A stretch of DNA of 40,787 bases from an uncultured Phaeodactylibacter sp. (GTDB taxonomy: Bacteria; Bacteroidota; Bacteroidia; Chitinophagales; Saprospiraceae), in assembly GCA_913057245.1 (NCBI GenBank), contig CAJXNH010000033.1, positions 1 through 40,787 of the forward strand, given 5' to 3'. The position numbers were made by a program, and so were the translations under genes. This document shows, one piece after another, positions 31,518-38,980 of this stretch. How positions within the stretch are numbered: position 1 is the stretch's first letter; the number at the start of each line of letters is the position of its first letter. The notes beneath the pieces are model-generated. The model searched no databases. It was not told where the DNA came from and saw nothing but the letters and a program-made list of their open reading frames with translations.

Positions 31518-31565
31518 GGTACTAAATTAACGCTTTACAGCTGCGGATCCGGTTAATATAGTACC
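31518..31565. repeat. 14-bp inverted repeat next to the palindrome cluster
   Basis: GGTACTAAATTAAC (31518-31531) and GTTAATATAGTACC (31552-31565) match at 13 of 14 positions as inverted arms around a 20-nt loop, starting one base after the second 15-bp direct repeat. The remainder of the gap (31566-31740) holds no gene I can support; short plus-strand frames there look like chance. Confidence 0.75.
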
Positions 31566-31740
31566 TAAATACCCCCCTTATCTAATTTTGCACGCTCTCC
31601 GCTGTAGTGTGGGCGGCGATGCGAAGCGGCCCGGCTCTGATCTGGGCTTTACCCCCCTTGCCCTTTATTCAGGCAGCACTTGCGAAGCGTGGCGGCAACG
31701 ATGCTATCCAGGAAGGCGGAAGGGGCGGAAGTACCCCCGG

Positions 31741-33996
31741 TTATTGCTCCAGCTCTACAATACTTTTTAATACCTGTTCCGCTTTAGTCTCCCAATGTGC
31801 GGCGGGGTCTGTCTCTAGTGCCTGCCCTATGCTTTGTGCTAATACGCTAATATCTAACCGCTCTAGGTGCTCCGGGTGTAGCTCATTAAACCTTTCCTCT
31901 ATGCGGTCATCTATCTGCAATTCCCTTTTGATCTGTTCCGCTATCTCTTCCCGGAGGAAGCCCGCTAAATTGCTCTCCGCGTACCCTTTCAAATAATCCG
32001 CCGGGGGTATTAGCTTCCCGGTATGGTATTCGCTTAGTTTATCCTCTATCCAGTCTATAAATAATTCGGGCGGCATTGCGTCCAACTCAACCCGGTTGGA
32101 TTGTAGCCAGTCCGCCCATTCGTGGTAAGACTGTGCAACGGCTTGCGTTTTTGATAACCCCGGTTTTTCTACCTGTAGCCCCATTTCTAGGGCTTCGGCT
32201 GGGTGTAGCCCAAAGTCTATTATTTGCACCTGCCTTGCCCCGCGTGCCTTTGTTGCTTCGGTTAGGGTTTGGTAAATCATTGTTCCGCTTGCGTCCGCGT
32301 CATGGACACAAAAAAACTGTATTGGCTCCCCGCTCTCCCCTAACATATCAATAAGGTCACGGGCGGCCCGGTTGGCATACCCGGCGGCGCTCATTAACGC
32401 AAGGTCATAGCGTTGGGGTATTTGCTGTTCTTTGAGTATCTGGAATAACCCCCGCTTTTCAATATAGAGTACCTTGTTAAACTGATATTCCGGGCGGCTG
32501 TACTTTTCTATTGCTGCGGTTCCTAACGGCGTTTCCTGCCCGTCATGGGGGTGCAAAAATACCCCCCGGTCATCCCTCAACATATTGGGCAGGTCTTCCC
32601 CGCGTTCGCCTTCAATATCGGTTATTACTTGGCAAAAATAATTGTAGTCTAAATTCCTCTCCAGTTCCTCCAGTACCGCCGGGCGGATATTGTAGAACAG
32701 TTGCCGCAAGGTGTAATTTATGGCCCCGCCTTTGCTGATCTTGAAAACGGCGTTATCAACTTCGGCCGTAATAATCTCCCGTTGTGACCGTTTGGCGGGC
32801 TTCGCTTTGTTGGCTTCCCGGTGGGCGGCTTTTATTACCTGCTCAATACCTGCCTTTATCTCGCTTTGCATTGGCTCTAAATCCGGTTCTTTGCCGTCCG
32901 TGGTTATCTTCATGTGCGGGGTGGTCACGTTTACCCAAATAGCGGGCTTCGGCTTGCCTTTAAACCGCTTCTTTATCTCAAAAAACATACTGCAACCCCA
33001 TGCGGTAAACTCCTTTTCCCCGTAGTGAAAATTCCAATCTCCGATAACGGGCGTTTTATTGACTGCTAAAATATTGCGCTCATACTGCGACATGGCCCAC
33101 ACTTCAACAATATAGGGCAGTTCCTCCGGGGTGTCTCCTTTAACCCCCTGCCCGGTGTAAACCCCTTTGCTTTTGCTGTAGGCGATCTGCCCCGGTAATT
33201 GACCTATTTTACCTATCCGCCGTTCGGTTACTTGCTTGGTGTGCTCCCTGCCCAATTGTAGGACGTTATCCGCTTCGGCTGGGCTTAGGGTGTTGGCATC
33301 CCTCCCGTGGTAATCGGCTGTAATATGGCCCGCCGTTGTGCCTGTGCACCCGTCAAAGTTGGAAGATAGAAATTTGTGCAGCGTTACCCCTTCCGGCACG
33401 CTCTTTAGTAGGGCGTGGAAACTGTCTGTATTATACCAATATAGGGACGTTTTACCGCCGTAGGTTGTGCCGTGGTTTAGCTCAATTGCATTTAACCCCG
33501 GTATTACGTCCGTGTGCTCTATTGGTACGCCAATTACCGTTACTCGTGTGCCTTGCTGCCCTTGCTCTAGCTCTGCCCGGTCAATTATCCGGGCTTTGCC
33601 ATTTTCCCCTGCCTGGAGTGTTAGCCCCCTGCCTTTGGTCTCTACTGTGATTCGAGCACTATAAACCCACATTGCACCCGCTACAACCCGCAAGCCGTTG
33701 CCTAATGCTCCCCGGCTGGGCTTGCGTACGATCTTTGAGGAAGATAACGGGCGGTTTATGCTAAACAGCTCCTTTAACTCCTGATCTGTGCCGGGTATGC
33801 CTTGCCCGTCATCAATTACGGTAAACCCGGTTTGGTCGTACTCTAATTGAGCATTTGCCCCCGCGTCTAACGCATTATCTACTAACTCCTTTATCATTAC
33901 GCTAACAAGCTCCGCCGGGGGTGTGCCTGCCTTTTGGGCAAGCCCTTCCCGGGTCTGGAATAGTGTCCAGTCCTCGCGTTTAAAAATTGTAATCAT
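31741..33996 (-). CDS. Single-chain type IIB DNA topoisomerase (Topo VIII-type Top6B-Top6A fusion)
   Basis: 751-aa protein joining both halves of a type IIB topoisomerase. N-terminal GHKL ATPase: N-box KELVDNALDAGA (E37, N41), VIDDGQGI (D62-G66), GALGNGL lid (96-102), GTRVTVIG (149-156). A reduced transducer-like segment contains HMKITTDGK (361-369). Then a Spo11/Top6A winged helix TLRQLFYNIR with candidate catalytic Tyr435, and a Toprim domain with E513 (VLYIEKRG) and D566/D568 (VHDADASG). Topo VIII enzymes of this layout are described from free or integrated plasmids of bacteria and archaea. Start at 33996 (MITIFKRED) is chosen over 34065, whose extension overlaps the 74-aa gene. Likely relaxes or decatenates the element's DNA. 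Confidence 0.88.
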   Translation of the reverse strand: MITIFKREDWTLFQTREGLAQKAGTPPAELVSVMIKELVDNALDAGANAQLEYDQTGFTVIDDGQGIPGTDQELKELFSINRPLSSSKIVRKPSRGALGNGLRVVAGAMWVYSARITVETKGRGLTLQAGENGKARIIDRAELEQGQQGTRVTVIGVPIEHTDVIPGLNAIELNHGTTYGGKTSLYWYNTDSFHALLKSVPEGVTLHKFLSSNFDGCTGTTAGHITADYHGRDANTLSPAEADNVLQLGREHTKQVTERRIGKIGQLPGQIAYSKSKGVYTGQGVKGDTPEELPYIVEVWAMSQYERNILAVNKTPVIGDWNFHYGEKEFTAWGCSMFFEIKKRFKGKPKPAIWVNVTTPHMKITTDGKEPDLEPMQSEIKAGIEQVIKAAHREANKAKPAKRSQREIITAEVDNAVFKISKGGAINYTLRQLFYNIRPAVLEELERNLDYNYFCQVITDIEGERGEDLPNMLRDDRGVFLHPHDGQETPLGTAAIEKYSRPEYQFNKVLYIEKRGLFQILKEQQIPQRYDLALMSAAGYANRAARDLIDMLGESGEPIQFFCVHDADASGTMIYQTLTEATKARGARQVQIIDFGLHPAEALEMGLQVEKPGLSKTQAVAQSYHEWADWLQSNRVELDAMPPELFIDWIEDKLSEYHTGKLIPPADYLKGYAESNLAGFLREEIAEQIKRELQIDDRIEERFNELHPEHLERLDISVLAQSIGQALETDPAAHWETKAEQVLKSIVELEQ

Positions 33997-34043
33997 TTGA
34001 ATAAAATTTAGCTTGCTTAAAAAGTGTGTGGGGTCTGCAAATT

Positions 34044-34268
34044 TTAATCTAGTGAATAAGCCCAAACAACTAGGAAGCCTTTACAATGGTCTGCCCTTAG
34101 TTGCTCAACTTTATACCGCTGCCCGTTGTGCTGTAGTATATCGCCTTCCTTTATCTCCGTAGATAACGGCACGCTAAATGATAGCTCGCCAAAATCGCGT
34201 TGGTCTGTCAGCCCTTCCACTTCGATAGGTACGGGGCGGAAAATTGCTATTGTCTCTTTATCTGTCAT
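34044..34268 (-). CDS. 74-aa protein of unknown function
   Basis: Small, probably beta-rich cytoplasmic protein (MTDKETIAIFRPVPIEVEGL, EGDILQHNGQRYKVEQLRADHCKGFLVVWAYSLD). It is packed between the DUF6371 gene (10-bp gap upstream) and the topoisomerase gene (47 bp downstream), so it is very likely co-transcribed with them. The GDxLxxNGxRYxVxxL pattern resembles small SH3-like or OB-like barrels, but I do not recognise a family. Confidence 0.65.
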   Translation of the reverse strand: MTDKETIAIFRPVPIEVEGLTDQRDFGELSFSVPLSTEIKEGDILQHNGQRYKVEQLRADHCKGFLVVWAYSLD

Positions 34269-34278
34269 GGTCTTTGGT

Positions 34279-35769
34279 TTATTGGTTTAACTGATTATCA
34301 CAAAGGAATGATAGCACCCTGTCCAGCCTATTTATTATCCCTTCGGCGTGCACTCCGTTGATGTTGTCTAGGCGGAGTTTTTCTAATGAGTTGTTTACAA
34401 ACCGCTGAGGGTTGGGTATTGTCATTTCGTTTATCTGTAGCGGCTCTGTTTGTAGCTCTAGTTTTGAAAATTCCGCCTCCAGTCTGTCCGCGTGTTGCTG
34501 TACCTGATATGGGGTTAGTACATTTTTTTTGGCTTCCCGTTGGTATCTGTCTTTAGTCTTAAATGCGGTTGCCTCCAATTCCATAAGCTCTACCAATTCA
34601 AATACCGCCGGGTTATCCGCTGCCATTACCGCCAACGGCTCCGGCTCTGTGGGCGGCTCCGCCTGTGGGGCGGGTTGCTGCTCCGGTGGTGGCGTTGGCT
34701 CCGCCTGTGGGGCTTCCTGTAGCTCCGGGGCGGCATCCGTCCGGGTGATCTGCTTTATAAAATAGTCGGCTATGTCATACCCTGCCCGGCGGTCATCTTC
34801 CGGGGCGTTGTCTTCCAATAGAGTTGAGACGGAAGCCCGGCACACTGTATTTAGGATTTTTGCCTTTTCCTCCCATTCGTTAGTCATCCCTAAGTCTGGG
34901 TATAATACAACCCGCCTACCTTCCAAAGCTTCAAATACTTGCCTATCTGTCCAGCGTGCGCCGTATGCTCCGCCTGTGGCTATCCAAATGGGTTTGGGGT
35001 TAATGCCTGCCATTATTACGGCGGTTTTCTCGCTCTCTACAATCGCAACCGGGGCGGAAGGGGCGGCGCTTAGTAAGTGTTCACCAAAAAAGCATTGCAC
35101 TAAATTGGCATCCCGATTTTTCAATAGCTGTTTACCTGCGAAGTATGCGCCCGGTTTTTGGTTTTCCGGCTGGGGTTGGTATCTCCCTTTTCTAAATATC
35201 TCCAGCCCGTCCGGCTCCTTTATGCGCTTGCCTGTCTCCGGGTTGTATGGCATTACTTTAGCTTGCCTCACATTCCCGGCCCGGTCAATCTGCCAAAATA
35301 CAACCGCGTACCCTCCGGCGTATCTCCAGTGCTTTGATGTACCTAGTTTATACCGCTCTGCTAATTGCCGGGCTTTGTCATCCCCAAATAACTTGACTAG
35401 GTAGCGGAGGAAGTTGTTTTTATCAAATGCGGTTAGGCTCTTTATTGCCAGTTCGCGGGGCAGGTAGTCAACCGGGGGCGGTGGCGGAGGTGTAGGCGGG
35501 GTATATGTCATTTTGTGCGCTTCGCTCTCCCTCCAGTTGTCCCGGTCATTTAGTTGGGGGTTGTCCCGGAAGTAATGTTTAGGCTTGTAATGGTAGGCGC
35601 ATTTATTCAGGCGGTTGCATTTACCAACATGGGGCGCTAAATATTCCCCGGTCTCCGTATCAATATACCGGGTCAATTCGTGCGGCTTATTGCATCCGGG
35701 GCAAGTGTGACGGCTCCGCCTTCCCCGGTATGGTTCTAAAACAAATTTGTGTATAGTTGTGGTGGTCAT
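34279..35769 (-). CDS. DUF6371 zinc-ribbon/Toprim protein, primase-like
   Basis: 496-aa protein. An N-terminal zinc-ribbon-like segment has Cys23, Cys26, Cys51 and Cys57 (CPGC ... CNRLNKC). A central domain (about 100-200, including KSLTAFDKNNFLRYLVKLFG) leads to a Toprim-like core: VAIVESEKTAVIMAG (about 241-255) supplies the acidic residue and VVLYPDLG the DxD-like strand (here D-L-G). The C terminus has a Pro/Glu/Ala-rich linker (APQAEPTPPPEQQPAPQ) and a helical tail. Zinc ribbon plus Toprim is the DnaG-primase layout, so priming of element replication is inferred. Its promoter lies inside the large dyad upstream. Confidence 0.8.
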   Translation of the reverse strand: MTTTTIHKFVLEPYRGRRSRHTCPGCNKPHELTRYIDTETGEYLAPHVGKCNRLNKCAYHYKPKHYFRDNPQLNDRDNWRESEAHKMTYTPPTPPPPPPVDYLPRELAIKSLTAFDKNNFLRYLVKLFGDDKARQLAERYKLGTSKHWRYAGGYAVVFWQIDRAGNVRQAKVMPYNPETGKRIKEPDGLEIFRKGRYQPQPENQKPGAYFAGKQLLKNRDANLVQCFFGEHLLSAAPSAPVAIVESEKTAVIMAGINPKPIWIATGGAYGARWTDRQVFEALEGRRVVLYPDLGMTNEWEEKAKILNTVCRASVSTLLEDNAPEDDRRAGYDIADYFIKQITRTDAAPELQEAPQAEPTPPPEQQPAPQAEPPTEPEPLAVMAADNPAVFELVELMELEATAFKTKDRYQREAKKNVLTPYQVQQHADRLEAEFSKLELQTEPLQINEMTIPNPQRFVNNSLEKLRLDNINGVHAEGIINRLDRVLSFLCDNQLNQ

Positions 35770-35854
35770 ATTTTTTTGAGTTTATAGGGGCTTGCATTTA
35801 CTGCATTTATTGCATTAAAGGCGTAAATAACTGATTGTCAGTACCAACCTAGTG

Positions 35855-35889
35855 CAAACTTAGTGCAACATAGTGCACTTAATGCAAAA
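35855..35889 (-). promoter_or_regulatory. Candidate promoter of the DUF6371-74aa-topoisomerase operon
   Basis: On the minus strand TTTTG (35889-35885), 22 nt, then TAAGTTTG (35862-35855), which fits TAnnTTTG. Transcription would start near 35848, about 80 nt before the DUF6371 ATG. The -7 element overlaps two iteron units, so whatever binds the dyad should control this operon. Confidence 0.55.
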
Positions 35890-35916
35890 CCCTGCATTTG
35901 GCTGTAGTGCATCGAA

Positions 35917-35949
35917 TTGCACTAAGTGCACTAACTTGCATTATCTTTG
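35917..35949 (+). promoter_or_regulatory. Mirror-image candidate promoter in the dyad, plus strand
   Basis: TTG (35917-35919), 22 nt, TATCTTTG (35942-35949). It is the exact mirror of the minus-strand promoter about 35902 and would read away from it into the 3' end of the DUF3987 gene as antisense. No gene follows on that strand, so an antisense or primer RNA is a possibility. Confidence 0.4.
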
Positions 35950-36020
35950 CACTACAAAACCCTTTATTGGCGGGCGTTTTGGGCTATAATGCAATAAATG
36001 CCATAAATGCAAAGGGGTGG

Positions 36021-37517
36021 TTAATAGATTTTAAAGTAGTTGCCCCGCTTTTTGGGTTGTTCAAACAATTTGGGCTTACCGGGGGCGGGTTGGGTGTGCT
36101 CTGCTAGGAATAGCCCAAACGTCCGTTTTGCCATGCCGTTTTGATCTGCGATTTTTACCCCGTCCGCTTTATCAAACTCTTCCGGTAATGCCTCGTAAAT
36201 CTTCCGTTTGTAATCCGTCAGCCTGTCAACGGGCGAAGCCTCATTTATCCGCTTGTAAACCCGTTCCGCTTGACTTTGAAAAAACCCCGCTAGTTTGACT
36301 GCCCGCTCCATTGTCTCCAGCTCTACTTTATCCCGTGGGCTATCTTCAAAAGCGTGCCACAACATTTGCAGGATTAAAGCGAGACGGGCGGCGTGCACTC
36401 TGAATTTAGAATAGACTTCCTGTAAACGTTCCTCCCCTGTCTCGTTATACAGTGGCGCTAAATAGTCATTCACGTATTTTTGATACCGTTGTTTTGCTTC
36501 GGTGGTAAACCTGACAATATTTAGCATTTTATCCGCCTCATACTCTAGGTGCAGTAAGTTGTTTATACCTTGCTCGTATTGATCTGTCAACCCCTCCGGC
36601 ATCTCTATGTCATTCCATTTGGGCATTTCCTGAATGTCAGGCCATGAGAACAAAAAGCGGGGTATAAATCCGTTTTCGTTCCTCCCTTCTTTGCCCATGC
36701 CCTCCAATACGCTTTCCTGAATTGTCCCGGCAACACACATAAAGGCATTGTGAACGTGTATAGGCTCCCGGCCCAACCTGTTTACTATGTAGTCCCCAAA
36801 ACTCCAAATTTCCAATTTCTCTTCCTGCTCTGATCCCTTGCTGTAGCGGTCGAAATTGTCAATCCAGCCCTTTAGCTCATCTTTTTTGATAGATATTCCG
36901 GCCCGGTTGTTTAGCATCATTACCCCTAACGCTTCGGGTGTAGCGTCTCCGGTAAAACGTTGTTCCCAAACGGGTTTTGGCCCCGGTTCTTTTACCCGCT
37001 CCTTTTTTGGGGTGTCTTTAATTGCATCGTATTCGCTTTTCTCCCGTAGGTACTTTTCGTACGTCTCTTTTTGCCATTTGGATATGGGGCGGAAAGCTTG
37101 TTTTAACGCTCCGCTTTTGTTTGTACCTGAATTGGCGATAAATGCAAACCAAAACATAGCAGGTTCGTAATACTCCCGCTTCATTTCAAGTACATAGGTT
37201 TTGCCTACAGCTACAGCGGCGGCGTACAATATAGCAGGCCCCATAAAATCCGGGTGCACTCCGTAGACTTTTTGCGCTTCCTCAATAAATAGCTTTAGGG
37301 ACGGGGGTAATACGTCCAACGGGAAGGCGGGTTTACCTGCCCGCTTCCTGGGCTTCTTTGGTTTGTCGGAGGTGTGCGCGTCAAAGTCCGCGTTTAAATC
37401 CTCTAGCGTTATGTTCCCGGCTGGGGAAGTCGTATCTTTATAGTCCATATTCGTAGCATTTTGATAGGGCGAAGCCTCCGGGGCGTTGCCCTTTTTTTGT
37501 GGGTTTTTGTGGCTCAT
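36021..37517 (-). CDS. DUF3987 protein, replication helicase/primase-associated
   Basis: 498-aa protein. After a low-complexity N terminus (1-60) comes the DUF3987 region: FPLDVLPPSLKLFIEEAQ, HPDFMGPAILYAAAVAVGK, a P-loop-like FIANSGTNKSGALKQAF (about 128-144; the usual Gly before Lys is Asn), GDATPEALGVMMLNNRAGISIKKDE in parts (about 215-240, Walker-B-like sensor region), and RNENGFIPRFLFSWP. DUF3987 proteins sit beside primases and HTH proteins in Bacteroidota mobile elements and are thought to act in replication. Its ATG overlaps the stop of the HTH gene (TAATG), indicating translational coupling. The iteron dyad lies directly after its stop. Confidence 0.85.
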   Translation of the reverse strand: MSHKNPQKKGNAPEASPYQNATNMDYKDTTSPAGNITLEDLNADFDAHTSDKPKKPRKRAGKPAFPLDVLPPSLKLFIEEAQKVYGVHPDFMGPAILYAAAVAVGKTYVLEMKREYYEPAMFWFAFIANSGTNKSGALKQAFRPISKWQKETYEKYLREKSEYDAIKDTPKKERVKEPGPKPVWEQRFTGDATPEALGVMMLNNRAGISIKKDELKGWIDNFDRYSKGSEQEEKLEIWSFGDYIVNRLGREPIHVHNAFMCVAGTIQESVLEGMGKEGRNENGFIPRFLFSWPDIQEMPKWNDIEMPEGLTDQYEQGINNLLHLEYEADKMLNIVRFTTEAKQRYQKYVNDYLAPLYNETGEERLQEVYSKFRVHAARLALILQMLWHAFEDSPRDKVELETMERAVKLAGFFQSQAERVYKRINEASPVDRLTDYKRKIYEALPEEFDKADGVKIADQNGMAKRTFGLFLAEHTQPAPGKPKLFEQPKKRGNYFKIY

Positions 37518-37813
37518 TATCCCGCGTTTTTAGGTTGAGCAACTGCCAGCACGTCCCCCCGGCGGAAGCGTACCGCCTTACCTAGCTTTACAGCCTCCAG
37601 CACTCCGGCCCGGCGGTAATTGTCAATAGTGGATTGACTACAGCCCAACAGCCGGGCGGCTTCCTTTTTGCTTATCAATCGCTCCGGGTCATCCGGTGGC
37701 GTTGGTGGCGCGGGTTGCGGTTGCGGGTTGTGCTTGTGGTACGCTTTGAGACAATCTAAAACGATGTTTTCCAGCTCTGCCCGGTCGTAAGTCGTTAAAA
37801 CCAATTTGTCCAT
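37517..37813 (-). CDS. Excisionase/MerR-like helix-turn-helix protein
   Basis: 98-aa protein: helical N terminus (MDKLVLTTYDRAELENIVLDC), a Pro-rich linker (QPQPAPPTPP), then an HTH_17-type winged helix (about 46-92): LISKKEAARLLGCSQSTIDNYRR, AVKLGKAVRFRRGDVLAVA. Such proteins act as excisionases or as regulators next to DUF3987 genes in Bacteroidota elements. It is coupled to the DUF3987 gene by a 1-nt stop/start overlap. Repeats of a GGGACAAATT-like word lie in its upstream region and at its own start, suggesting autoregulation. Confidence 0.85.
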   Translation of the reverse strand: MDKLVLTTYDRAELENIVLDCLKAYHKHNPQPQPAPPTPPDDPERLISKKEAARLLGCSQSTIDNYRRAGVLEAVKLGKAVRFRRGDVLAVAQPKNAG

Positions 37814-37905
37814 AATTCGGTGATTTGTTTAGGACAAAATTGGGCGTAAAACCAAAGCGATTTGGGGCGTTTGGGCGGTGTCCCAAATTGTCCCAAATTA
37901 TCCCT
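37801..37905. promoter_or_regulatory. Operator-like repeats upstream of the HTH gene
   Basis: Tandem 10-bp repeats TCCCAAATTG (37881-37890) and TCCCAAATTA (37891-37900), then TCCC (37901). A related inverted pair is CCAATTTGTCC (37801-37811, overlapping the HTH gene start) and GGACAAAATTGG (37832-37843). All share a (G)GGACAAATTTGG-like word within 105 bp of a gene for a DNA-binding protein, so these are candidate operators. Confidence 0.5.
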
Positions 37906-38964
37906 TTACAATTTGTTATAAAACTCCATCCGGTGATCTGTAAAACGGTTTGCTTTTGTGTACTTACTTGCCCTAAAATCTTCCGGGTATGTACCGCCGT
38001 AAAACTCCGCTGCCAGTACGCGGGCAATCACTTCCTTTGAGTATTTAGGGCAGTAGCCTTTCCTTTTTAGTTCCGTTGCCATTGCAAAACAAACCGCTTG
38101 GTAGTACCGGAGGTTAGACGGCATTAACCCGCGTACCTTATCCGCGTTGGCTTCATTAAAAAACAGCTCTGCAAATTCGGGCAGGCGCTCCGGCTCCGCC
38201 TTCATGGGTTCCGGCTCTTTTATCAATCCGCCTAAAAAAGTAATGATCTGGGCGTTTGTCATCCTGTTAGCTAGGCGGTTGGTAAGGTGTGCCGGGTTGG
38301 TGCGGGTGTCCCTCCCTGTCTTTACTTCCCGGAGTATAAATTTAAGGCGGCTTAGTAGCTGTAGGCGGGTTGCCCCCTCAAAGTCTAGGTAAGGTTTTAA
38401 CGTCCGTTCGTGGTGTTGCTTATATCGGTGGCGAAGCTCCGCCAATACTTGCGGGTTGCCTTCCTCCAGCGTGTGGCGCTTGCGGCTCTGCCAGTCCTCA
38501 AACAGCCGGGCGGCTTTCCCTTCCGCTTCGGTAATGATCTGGGCGGCTTCGGTCTCCAACATAGTAGGAAACGTCAATTGCAAAAAGCGGATTTTTAGCG
38601 TATTAGTAAAGAGTGTGTAAAGGTAGCGGCGGCGCGGGTCGTTGTCTTTGTCTTCCCGGCTGGGGCTTAGGCTTATTGGTCTGCCCGGCGCTTTTTGTGC
38701 CTGTGTGTAGGCTTGGTAACTATCCTCTATCTCTTTATCCCATTGGTTAAAGTCTTTGAGTATGGCCCGGCGGAAGTCTTCCGGGCTTGGGGCATCCCTG
38801 TAGGCGGGGTAATACTCTGTTTGGTAAAGCCTTTCTAATTTAGGCAGGTGTACCAACTCCAAAGACCTTTGGTCTGTAAATTGCTCCAGCTCCGGGCGTT
38901 CGGTGACGATAGCGGCAATAATATCCTTTGCTAAAGTCCGGCGGTTTTCTTTATCTTCGCTCAT
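37906..38964 (-). CDS. Element-encoded cytoplasmic protein, unknown function
   Basis: 352-aa soluble protein with no signal peptide or membrane span. Mostly helical and charged; the N-terminal half includes LAKDIIAAIVTERPELEQF and an Arg-rich RRRYLYTLFTNTLKIRFLQ segment, and the last 60 residues (KYSKEVIARVLAAEFYGGTYPEDFR, ANRFTDHRMEFYNKL) form what looks like a separate conserved domain. Start at 38964 (MSEDKENRRT) is preferred over 39000, because the extension is encoded by a hairpin sequence. Located between the 39-aa membrane peptide gene and the HTH gene. I do not recognise the family. Confidence 0.72.
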   Translation of the reverse strand: MSEDKENRRTLAKDIIAAIVTERPELEQFTDQRSLELVHLPKLERLYQTEYYPAYRDAPSPEDFRRAILKDFNQWDKEIEDSYQAYTQAQKAPGRPISLSPSREDKDNDPRRRYLYTLFTNTLKIRFLQLTFPTMLETEAAQIITEAEGKAARLFEDWQSRKRHTLEEGNPQVLAELRHRYKQHHERTLKPYLDFEGATRLQLLSRLKFILREVKTGRDTRTNPAHLTNRLANRMTNAQIITFLGGLIKEPEPMKAEPERLPEFAELFFNEANADKVRGLMPSNLRYYQAVCFAMATELKRKGYCPKYSKEVIARVLAAEFYGGTYPEDFRASKYTKANRFTDHRMEFYNKL

Positions 38965-38980
38965 ATCAATAAAGAGTTTT

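Larger units (their letters stand above)
35792..36012. repeat. 221-bp dyad of TGCA-core iterons (candidate replication origin or partition site)
   Basis: The gap between the DUF3987 stop and the DUF6371 start holds 15 exact TGCA cores, at 35793, 35802, 35811, 35853, 35864, 35874, 35883, 35893, 35908, 35918, 35927, 35937, 35948, 35990 and 36008, plus a TGCC at 35999. The spacings read 9,9,42,11,10,9,10,15,10,9,10,11,42,9,9, a mirror image about 35902. Outer arms (35792-35820 against 35984-36012) match at 26 of 29 positions and are three 9-bp units TGCATTTAY. Inner arms (35850-35896 against 35908-35954) match at 37 of 47 and are built of AGTGCAA-type units. The 9-11-bp phase suits protein binding on one DNA face. 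Confidence 0.92.

Noticed and set aside
31588..31996. Plus-strand frames of 60 and 129 codons after a TAATTTTG match at 31583-31590
   Set aside because: The longer one mostly mirrors the topoisomerase gene in antisense, composition is Ser/Cys-rich as in shadows, and there is no -33 element for the promoter match.
35898..36107. 69-codon plus-strand frame starting in the dyad
   Set aside because: Overlaps the iterons and the antisense of DUF3987; no independent sign of coding, although a non-coding transcript there remains possible.
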